DNA of 64,000 nucleotides from Lepidodermella squamata (Eukaryota; Gastrotricha): NCBI GenBank assembly GCA_047495785.1, contig JBLDXI010000001.1, positions 4,898,001 to 4,962,000 of the forward strand, read 5' to 3'. Shown piece by piece: positions 55,423 to 64,000 of this stretch (position 1 is its first letter; each line of letters starts with the position of its first letter). The notes under the pieces were generated by a model. It saw only the letters and a program-made list of their open reading frames with translations, ran no database searches and was not told where the DNA came from. The position numbers and the translations under genes were made by a program.

Positions 55423-56037
55423 ATGTTCACAAACGCAATTTTTCTGATTGCTTTGTTGCCAGCATTAGCGAGCGCAACTCTCGAGGACGATTTAGTCGAA
55501 GCGGCGTACAAGAACAACACTGACCGTGTAGTTTCCCTGCTGAACTCAGGGGTTTTCGTTGATGGTCGAAGCATCGAAGGAGGAGTCACTGCTCTTCATG
55601 CTGCAGCATTTGCAGGTAATTTACAATCTAGGTTTCATTCGATTAATTTCCATCTAAAATAATTTCGAATAACTTCAGGTAATACTGACATCGCACGTTT
55701 GCTGCTCGAGCACGGAGCAAATGTTGATGCCCGCGAGCCCGAAGAATTTTCAACACCGCTAATGTTCGCAGCATTTGCTGGTCGCACAGAGACTGTCTCC
55801 CTCCTGTTAGATCACAAGGCAAATATCGACGCAAAAGACAAGACTGGATCAACTTCGTTGGTTGCAGCTGCCTTTGCTGGTCGTAACGATACAGTTTCTC
55901 TTCTTATCAGCCGTGGCGCTAACCTTGAAATCCGCGACAGCACTGGATCGACCGCATTGGAGATTGCCATCTGGGCGAATTACGCAGATACGGCAAAGCT
56001 TTTGAAAGCTCGCGGTGCCCTGAGTGGCCCCAAGTGA
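55423..56037 (+). CDS. Secreted ankyrin-repeat protein
   Basis: Two exons, 55423-55615 and 55679-56037, joined in phase 1, give 183 residues. The N-terminus is a clear signal peptide (MFTNAIFLIALLPALASA, likely cut after ASA). It is followed by about four to five ankyrin units: TLEDDLVEAAYKNNTDRVVS; GVTALHAAAFAG-NTDIARLL; STPLMFAAFAGRTETVSLLL; STSLVAAAFAGRNDTVSLLI; STALEIAIWANYADTAKLLK. The units hold the TPLH-like and GA(N/K) loop signatures. Repeats 2-4 share AAFAGR/N almost exactly, suggesting recent internal duplication. Ankyrin domains are normally intracellular; extracellular ones are uncommon. Its partner is unknown. AATAAA lies at 56177-56182. Confidence 0.85.
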
Positions 56038-56985
56038 TTTTTCGGGTTAAATGTACACTTCGAATTGCAAAATATTATAATTTTGATCCGATAAAAGAAA
56101 AAAGACTGCATCCCATCTGAATAACCTCGCATGATCAAGACATTGACTTACCATGCACCATATCCGCGTGTTGGCAAATAAAGAGCAACTACATTAAAAT
56201 TGTCGACTCTTATTTTCAGCAGATAATCATTGATCAACATCCTACTCGTCATTTCTTATATAACTTATGAAAACTTGTCGGAATAAGCTGATCAAGCTGA
56301 AATCGAAGAAAGCTAAACATGCGACACGCGCTCTGCAAAAGAAACAAAAACGTTGCCATGGAAGCACGAAAGCCGCACGATAAAAGTTGTTTTTTTTTTT
56401 GCGCCATAAATTAATTTGCCTTCATATTTTCATGATAAAAAAATATTTTCAGCTGATAAGTTTCTACGTCCTTGAACATTTTTCACGCGGGTTTTAGCGG
56501 TTTTGGAACTTCAAACTCTGTTGAGTCTTGACGTGCCCTTTTGGTGCCTTCTCGTTTACAGGCCATGCATGGCCCTCCCTGGCATAAATTCTTTCCGCCT
56601 CGACTGAACTCTCCTCTAGCCGTGACAAAATCAGGTTTTCATCGCATGAAATCACCATAGAATATAGGGTATAGGGCGCTAGACGCTAGGCGGTGCCCAT
56701 TTATATAGGGGTGAAACCTCTGACTGATGCAACTTTGCGAAAACAATTATCGATCGTCAGTTTCTATTCATTGATTGTGGTTTGATTGATCTGTAACAAT
56801 AAGCAATTAATTTTGAGATCTCAGCTTTCAACGCGAATTCGATTTGCGCTCTGATACCTATTAATAGTATCAGATACCTAGTCATCTCTCTTTCTACACT
56901 TTTCTTACTTCAAAGTTAACGCATAAGCTGTTACATCCTTTATTTCTGTACTTGTATAATTCATTGTTTTAGATTTTTTATATAA
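56038..56985. other. Intergenic DNA upstream of ARMH3
   Basis: Contains the ankyrin gene polyA site. No further gene seen. Confidence 0.35.
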
Positions 56986-59900
56986 ATGTTTTTCCGCAGC
57001 TCCAAAACCGCGCCTGTCAAGAATCCGGTGCGCGAAAAAGTTGTTGCGCTTTATGACGAAGTCTTCTACGTTCCCGAAGATGGCAAAGAGCGTGTTCTCA
57101 TCAATACGGACGAATTCTGGGAACAGCTACTGCTGCTTAAGATTAACATTCCAGAGCTAGTTACACGTTTGGGGAAGCTGACTACTGGCGATACGGGTTT
57201 ACTTATTCTTCGCAAATGCGCATCAGTGACAAAGAGCTCACTCAGCGCAGGTGAAACTGTTCGGTGTGTGAATGGCCTCAGCACAGCCAGTATTGTAGTT
57301 CGGTGCCTTAATAAATTACTTCCCGGTTGTGATCAAAACGCTCTGACTGCTGTGACTACTTCATTAACGAGCGATGCATTCACCATACTAAGCGACGACG
57401 CTGTGTCGGCGTTGAGCAAAAAAGCTGCATTAGCCTGGCTGTTGTGCTTACTGGCTGCCGACGAGCGACTAGGAACTAGCGGTTACGTAACTGGAGCTTT
57501 CGAAGCCCTGGAGTCATCTGATGTTACTCTATCAGCAGTAATGCGCCTTCTCTCAAACCCAAGCACTCGTTTTCAGTTCGGAATCGAAGCTGTCACCATA
57601 TTTTCGCTGTTGATTCAACTACCTGGTGGCGATAACCAATTTCCGGCTCGTTTTTCGATTTTAGACGACGAGGCTGCGATAAATGCTATGGCACAGATTA
57701 TTGACGGCGAGTTGACATCGGCTAATCTCGTATGGCGAGATCGGCTGAAGCAACAACAATCCAAGGGCATGTGGTCTAGCTTGAGCTCAGCAATCGCCGG
57801 TCTACTCGTCGGTGGCGACGACCTGCCACCAGCAACAGCCCTTCAACCCGGCTTACTCCTCGCTTTCTTCTACGCAACGATTCTAAATCGTCACTTCATG
57901 CCAACTCTGACACAGACCTACCCAATCGCAGCTGGACCTCCGACCCCAATAGTCGCGTCTTCGCTGGTCGGGGCTGAGAATAGCCATGAGAATGGGAAAA
58001 GTAGCGCTGTTACGAGTGAGCAAGCTCAAACTCCGTTGAAGCACTCGCCAGAACGGGCTGCTAGCGTGAATGAAGTCTCAACCCCAAGGAGTACTGCGGG
58101 AGATACTAGTAAGCTGGGCTCCCCGGGCGTCGACCAGTCTTCGAATGAACCCCAACAGCAAATGCCGGGCAACCTACTGCTGACTGTTATCGAGTACACC
58201 TCAGCCTTACTGCAGGACACGAGGGACGAAGGCCGGCGACACGCTGCCCACGTTTGCTTGATGGCCCTGGAGGCGATTGCGGAAGACCCTTACGCCAGTT
58301 CGGTGCTGCATGACGACAATCTGGCGTTCCGGCCTGTCATCCACCGCATCCAGCTGCGGCATCGGCGCAACGCGGCCGTTCCTGCGCCGCCGAGGCCGCT
58401 GGCGTCGGCGCTGCTCGATCTCGCCGTCGAGTTCATTTGCACGCATTTGATGAAGAACTTCCCGTTCGAGCTGCACTACCATGCGCTGGCGATCATTCAC
58501 CGGTTGCTGTGCTACGAAAAGAAAGCTGGCGTTCGGTTGAAGGTCGACTGGCACGAGCTGTGGTCTGCTCTGACGGCACTTGTAAGTTACCATTATAATA
58601 TTTTAATTGAAGCGGAACCGAAATTCAAAACCTGTCAGTAATGGCAAGTTATGCATTTTGCAATTATTCACTTCGAAATTCCGGAATAAGTGATTGATGT
58701 GTAGAAGCGATGCATTTCTGCACCAAAATATTGCAAATTCCACCAGCCTTAATTTGAGCGAAACAAAGCGATTGGAGTTTTGCCATACTTCCTGAGAACC
58801 TAATATTTCAGCCTATCGAGCTATGTTAACTTGAAAAATTATGCGAATTTCTCGTTGTTGCATAGATGCGATTTCTGGCGACAAATGAGAGCGCACTGAC
58901 TGCAGCTCAACAGCAGCAGCAGCAATCGAAGCCGGCTGATCCGGCGCCGTGTTCATCCGCCTCGCCTGCCGCCAGTGTCTTCTCGCTGGTTCAGCTGTCG
59001 GTGACCATTCTGAACATGTTCATCACATTCGGCGATGCCATTCTGTCGGACCCGCTGTCCTACGACGATCTGTACTACGAAATCATTCGCAATGCCGACC
59101 TCTTCGCCAACATTTACCAGGTAACTTGCATTCCCAGTCCCGACTCGGCGATCTTCTTGAATGTTGAAACTTGATTTCAAAGCGTACATCACAAACTCAC
59201 AATGCCTAAGTATTGTTGAGAACAATAATATAAAGGGTGCAGATTCGAACGATCGTTCTCAGTTCTCAGTGGTTCTCAAACTATTTTCGCTCCCGGTCAA
59301 AAATTGTGGGTTTTCGAAGGGGCGGAACAAGATACCGTCAAACAAGCATTTAGTGAGCACCTAGATGATTCATCAGAGGTTTTGAAAAACAGTGACCCAA
59401 TTATCGATAGTTGAGGAGCGATGATCGATTTCATAGACTTCTAGATTTGCTAGATACTTGCGTTTATATTTTTCTCGGACTGTTGTACAATTTTGATTTT
59501 CAATTTCCAGTTGTGCCTGCGCACTTGCGCCTCGCCTCAATCGCTGTCGCCGTCGACGTCTCGAGCCGTGCTGGCTAAAAACAGCAACTCTCCCTCGCCA
59601 ACGCAACTACAGGCCACCTCGCAACAGCAGCAAACAGACGCCGATTCGGCAATAGTCGACGGTGTGTCGATCCACTCGAATGCAGCCGCAATCCAGTCTC
59701 CACAGCAGCAGCAGTTGTCGGCAGCAAACGGAGGCGAGTCGCCCGGGGCAGCTGCCGCCCGAGCAGCCGCCGCCCTGCACAACATCCGGGCGATCGTGAC
59801 GCACTACAGCCCGCTGGTCGACGACCTGACGGAGCAGAAGGGCGCGAGCTTCGTCACGGAGGCGGACATCCTCGAGCTGGTGCGCTCGCACTACGACTCG

Positions 59901-60101
59901 CTGCTGCTGCGCCTCGTCGACGGCACCGACTCGTTCGACCGGTTCCGCGGCCAGGCCCTCGCGCCCTCGGCGTGCCGCGCCTCCCTCGTCGCGCTCTGCG
60001 ACGCGCAGCTCGCGGACGTGCGGCGGCGGTACAGCGCCGCGGCGCCGCCCATTCCGAACACGGACAGCCTGAACAGCAGTCTCAACAGCAGCGTGCCATG
60101 A
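56986..60101 (+). CDS. ARMH3: Armadillo-like helical domain-containing protein 3
   Basis: ARMH3 (C10orf76) is a Golgi-associated partner of PI4KB that supports PI4P synthesis. Three exons: 56986-58581, 58866-59120 and 59511-60101, in phase 0, giving 813 residues (human 689). The start FFRSSKTAPVKNPVREKVVA followed by LYDEVFYV matches the human [20 protein letters not shown]. Other anchors: SILDDEAAINAMAQIIDGEL, AEDPYASSVLHDDNLAFRP(V), VDWHELWSAL at the exon 1 end, MFITFGDAILSDPLSYDDLY with YEIIRNADLFANIYQ in exon 2, and HNIRAIVTHYSPLVDDL and LELVRSHYDSLLLRLVDGTD in exon 3. The extra length comes from low-complexity inserts: a Ser/Pro linker near residue 330, poly-Gln after the exon 2 start, and a Ser/Gln/Ala-rich block opening exon 3. 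AATAAA lies at 60364-60369. Confidence 0.93.
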
Positions 60102-60766
60102 AACGCAATCAAACAAAAACAAACATTTTTTTCGTTTTTTGCAGGGTTGAAACAAACTCTGTGGCGGTGATATCAAAATAACATCAATCTACTATGTACT
60201 ACTAATGACTTGCATTGTCTTTGACAACAAAAACAAAACGGGACTTGTGTATGAATGTGCATTAAGGTATATTTTTTCTGACTTGTTCTTGCTGTATCTC
60301 ATTTGCATGTGAAATCATACTGCGTTGTTTCTGGTGGTCGCATGCGTGATGTTGCTAACATTCAATAAAAAAGTGATGACTGTCTTTATTTAAAATGTTA
60401 TAATATTGCTCGCTTTTTTGCAAGCTGCTCGGTGATACACGCTAATAAAAAGACTAACCTAAGTGGTGTCACTGTTTTTCAAGGCGGTAAGCTCCGGTTT
60501 GACCGGATATATGTAATTAAGCTTTTCTTGAATTTCATACGGAAATAGAACACATTCTGCATTGAACCCCCGATTGAAAAATCCGGTTCTAGCTGCAAGA
60601 AAGAAATTTATTTGGAAGCTTCATTTTGGCGAATTCGACGATTTTCCAGAGCTGTCGCAATAGGAAAACTTACCCATATGTGAATGGTCAAGGAAAAGTT
60701 GCGGCTTTTGTGTAGCTAACAGCAATCAGCTGATTTCAAGAAATTGATTTTTGAATGAGTAGATGA

Positions 60767-61943
60767 AAGCTTGGGCACTCTATTTTTTCATCAGCGGAAT
60801 GTCTTTTTCCATCAGCAAAATGTCATTTTTATCAGCGTACGAAGTGTTTTTCATCAGCCTACTAAAAAGTGTCACTTTTCATCAGCAAAATGTTTTATTT
60901 CATCAGCGGATTGCCAACCTGACGGAACAGCCATCAGATTTGGCTGTAATGGCAGATCAACTACAGGGACAATGACTAAAGGGGTGGTACCAGACATTGG
61001 CAGAGTCAGGGATAGTCAAGGCTGGGGTTCGATTGATTTATAGCGGTTTGCTAATAGTCATGCGATTACAATCGATTGCCTAGTTGCGAAACATGCTCAA
61101 CTTCAGCTGAGTACTCATTTGTGTAAGTTTCTAACGCAAAGAAGTGAAGGCTGTACAGTAAATTATTACCGCGCTAGAAGCCACTAATTATTGCTCGCTT
61201 TTTGTGACATTCACTATACCTGTGCCGATTTATGTTATAATTGAAGAGTGTTAAGGCTCTAAAGTTTGCATTTCGCATTAGTTAATCATTTAATCCTTCA
61301 ATCCGCGGGCGAGGCTAAGATACGTGAGGGCGTCCGCCGCGTGTGACACAGCGCCCAGGTAACTATTTGTTTACCGCCGGAATGATCCACACGGATCAAT
61401 GGGGCACCATAATGTTGCGGAAAAGGGTAGAAGAAGCGCTGATGATAAGTACACTTTCTGCCAAAAAGACCCGGCCACGCTAGTTGTTGATGATTCTAGT
61501 GGATCTAGGCGATATCTATTCAATCGCCTTCATTATAACCGATAGATTAGGTACTACATTTTAAGGAGCATTTTGAGCGCAAGAACGAAGAACCACATGA
61601 TTCTAGCATTAAATTGGCCTAGGTTTATATTATTAGTTATTGCTGATATTAGTTATCGATTGATCGATTATCGATGAATATCCGGGTGGCATCTCTTCTC
61701 CAGGTAACAGTTTCTTTCAATTGAGTTAAATAGAAAGAATTGATCAACAACGGGACAAAAAATTAGGCAGGTAAGCTAGCTGGCGCTGTTGATTCGGGGC
61801 TGCTGATAGAAAATGACATGTCGCTGATGAAAAATGATATTATGCTGACATAAAATGACGAAATTTATCGCTGATGAAAAATGATATTTTTTGGCTGATG
61901 AAAACCAACATTTCGCTGATGGAAAAAGTTTTCCCCAAAGCTT
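60767..61943. mobile_element. Element with subterminal arrays of CATCAGC in opposite orientation
   Basis: The left array has CATCAGC (or TATCAGC) at 60789, 60810, 60830, 60852, 60880 and 60901. The right array has its complement GCTGATG (or close variants) at 61802, 61823, 61844, 61870, 61894 and 61915. Each motif is preceded by T-runs (TTTTTCATCAGC, AATGTC). Outer ends AAGCTTGGG (60767) and, from the right, AAGCTTTGGGG (61943) are inverted copies. Six plus six motifs flank about 0.9 kb with no recognised gene. The architecture is the same as at 46644-48136, with an unrelated motif. Confidence 0.55.
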
Positions 61944-62205
61944 GTCTATAAGGTATGTATCAGTGTTTCCATGAGAAGAACGTCACGATCTCGATTAGTT
62001 CACTGAAAGCGCTACCTCGCGAAAAACCGAGAATTTTTTTATTTTTCTTCATGGAGCAAGTTTTTTGAAAAATAGACGGAAAGCTTGATGATCATTGGCG
62101 CCATAAGAATCCAACAGAAAACCAACTGACCACCAATTTTAGCAATGCGAAGAGCAAGAACACGAATACGCAATAAAATTGCGATGCTAATGAACAACTC
62201 AACGC

Positions 62206-62212
62206 TATAAAA
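62206..62212 (+). promoter_or_regulatory. TATA box of the secreted Pro/Ala-rich gene
   Basis: TATAAAA in the context AACGCTATAAAAGCAGG, about 92 bases before the start codon. An initiator-like TTCAACATT lies about 25-30 bases downstream. Confidence 0.65.
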
Positions 62213-62297
62213 GCAGGCGATTTACGATTGATATTCAACATTACTCATAACATTTTACAATATCGTACACTATTCGAACACATTCACTCATAAGAAC

Positions 62298-63454
62298 ATG
62301 AAAACCGTCTCAGTCGCCTCCCTGTCCTTTGCTATTCTTCTCATTTGTAAGTTCAATATATCATACAATTCACCAAGTTGGAAAGCTGTGTATCATTGAT
62401 AGATCTGGCCCAGATAGTTGGATCGGATCCGATACCAGAAGGCAATGCTACTAATTTAGGCGGTGCTGGGCCCGTACATGCAGTGCCTGCGCCCGCCGAG
62501 AACGCCGAAACCGCCCCGTCGCAACAAGCAGGCACGCCAGGCGAGCCTGCGGCCGGTGTTGCTGTTGCTCAACCCGATACTGCTCCAGCTGCTCCGAATG
62601 TTCAACCAAGCTCTCCTCTCTCAGAGCAGCCGGTCGATCCATCACCAGCAGTGAAGATTGAGCCCACTTCCAACGTCGAAACGCCCTTGCCGCAGCCACA
62701 GGCTGACATCGCCAGCGGTGTCGATAAGTCCGTGCCAAATGTTGATTTCACTGCAAACGCCGCAATCGCGAAGCCTGAGCCTGCTTCAGCCATCCCGCAA
62801 TCGGCTGCTCCAGCTGCAACTGAAATCGCTGCGGAGAAGGTCGTTCCAGCGGCTCCCTCAGCGCCAATTGCTCTTCCGCCTGCCGAGCCTGTTTCAAGCG
62901 TCTCACAAACAGCTGAAACTGGACCAAACATCGTCCCTGCGTCCGTTGGTAATGAAGTGAGCGGCGCGAATGTCCAGCCAAGCATTGCCGTTCCTTCTCC
63001 GCTTGAGCCGATCTCATCTACATCCGCGAAGTCCGAGCCTGTTTCTAACAATGAAACTCCTTTGCCGCAACCAGCTCCTCAAGTTGACATTGGAATCGAT
63101 GTTGCAAAGGTCGATGTTGAAGCTACTGAAGATGAGCAAGAAGATGAGCCCAGCCGTGCTGATCTCGGACCTATCGAAGCCCAGCCAGCCTGGTTGGAAG
63201 AGCCTAACGATGCTGGTTTGCATTTGAACAACTTGAAGCAGATGGCAGAAGGCGCGCGGCAAGATGCAGTGAACGAAGCCCGAGAGCGCCATAGGTTGGT
63301 CAAAATGCAGATGCATCACGTTCGAGCCATCATCAGGGAAGCCGGCAAGTTGGCACATCTGCTCACTAAGCATAAAAACATGGGCGGGCCTGCTGTGGCA
63401 AGCTTGGATCCGATCATCAAAACAATCGACCGCATTCAAGGCCATGGCCTTTGA
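62298..63454 (+). CDS. Secreted Pro/Ala/Glu-rich low-complexity protein
   Basis: Not recognised. Exon 1 (62298-62346) and exon 2 (62418-63454) join in phase 1 to give 361 residues. The start MKTVSVASLSFAILLIF is a signal peptide; the mature protein begins near GSDPIPEGN. Residues 20-250 are disordered, rich in Pro, Ala, Ser, Val and Glu. A diverged internal repeat carries NVETPLPQPQADI and NNETPLPQPAPQVDI. An acidic stretch follows (EATEDEQEDEPS), and then a helical, basic C-terminus (LHLNNLKQMAEGARQDAVNE, ARERHRLVKMQMHHVRAII). With its TATA promoter and short intron it looks like a highly expressed secreted or glandular product. AATAAA lies at 63571-63576. Confidence 0.7.
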
Positions 63455-64000
63455 ATGACAATTATACAGACTGATGATACACTTTGATTACAATAATTTG
63501 AAACATTTTTTACGCTATGCTTGTTTATTCTATTGTTGGTACAAATTTTAACACTAAGCTACATTTTCGAAATAAAGCTAATCATGACTTATCAACAAGG
63601 GATTCATTAAACACGTAAAAATTAGCGTGAAAAACAGCTTTGGCCTTTTTAGAAGCTGTGAGCAGGGTCCGAAAACAACGCAAATTAGCCCTGCATACTA
63701 ACCGAATTTGTGACCATAACTGTTGCTGGTTATTCTGAAAAACTGTCAATAATTTTTTAACCGAAAATGTTGTCTTCATTCGGAGCATCGCATCGTTGGC
63801 TATAGCAAATGTGCGATCTTAAAACTCCTCTGAACTAATCGCTGCGATCAAAACTCCTGAATAGCAGTTCGCTCTAATATTTCTAGCAATAATCACTAAT
63901 ATTAGCTAAATTTTCAATGTTTCGTCTGTGAACGGTTTGCAGTCTCCATCGGATCACGTTCAACTTACCTCAATCTTGAAAGCATCATGATCACAATATT
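63455..64000. other. 3' flank to window end
   Basis: Holds the polyA signal at 63571-63576. No further gene is seen before the end of the window. Confidence 0.4.

Overview
This window is nuclear DNA from an invertebrate animal. Genes are split by many short introns, almost all GT-AG, with acceptors of the TTTTCAG type. Intergenic DNA is AT-rich, AATAAA signals follow genes, and tRNAs carry eukaryote-type anticodons (AAT Ile, AAG Leu, AAC Val). The protein set is conserved in animals: COA7, Hv1, TRMT11, EFHB, DHX35, LYSMD3/4, MRPS14, TOP3A and ARMH3. A temptin-like secreted protein and an EFHB gene (a ciliary/flagellar protein) fit a ciliated invertebrate, perhaps a lophotrochozoan. I cannot name the species. 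All identifications rest on motif recognition and alignment from memory; no search was run.

Layout. 1-2260: last exons of an Hv1 proton-channel gene on +, with COA7 on - nested inside its intron. 2887-5124: TRMT11 (-). 5.1-9 kb: degenerate DNA with a duplicated open reading frame. 8976-9939: an unrecognised single-pass membrane protein (-). 9.9-15.9 kb: gene-poor, with a promoter-like TATA region, a cluster of AGGTCA half-sites and a pogo/Tigger-like MITE. 15965-17978: EFHB (-). 19137-19542: temptin-like gene (-), divergent from DHX35 (+, 19674-26358), whose introns hold a tRNA-Gly gene and a transposase relic. 27715-32724: an array of 29 intact tRNA genes plus one broken gene and one fragment, covering 19 of 20 amino acids (no Met).

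33688-37543: LYSMD3/4-like gene (-). Its large first intron carries an inverted-repeat-bounded element on + encoding a CRN/RHS-type P-loop NTPase. 38437-39330: MRPS14 (-). 39700-46116: TOP3A (-), with a spliced 2A-peptide ORF and a tRNA-derived SINE-like stretch in its last intron. 46.6-52.1 kb is mobile DNA: an element bounded by arrays of the palindrome TCACGCGTGA, a zinc-knuckle ORF1 and truncated reverse transcriptase of a non-LTR retrotransposon, a hAT-type MITE with a perfect 8-bp target duplication, and an endonuclease fragment of a second LINE. 53553-54820: an orphan protein. 55423-56037: a secreted ankyrin-repeat protein. 56986-60101: ARMH3 (+). 60767-61943: another element with arrays of CATCAGC at both ends in opposite orientation. 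62298-63454: a secreted Pro/Ala-rich protein with a TATA promoter.

The housekeeping genes have no obvious joint pathway; COA7 and MRPS14 act in mitochondria, and TOP3A appears to keep a mitochondrial form. The most unusual content is the near-complete tRNA array and three elements that share one architecture: inverted arrays of a short motif at both ends, one of them carrying a P-loop NTPase gene.
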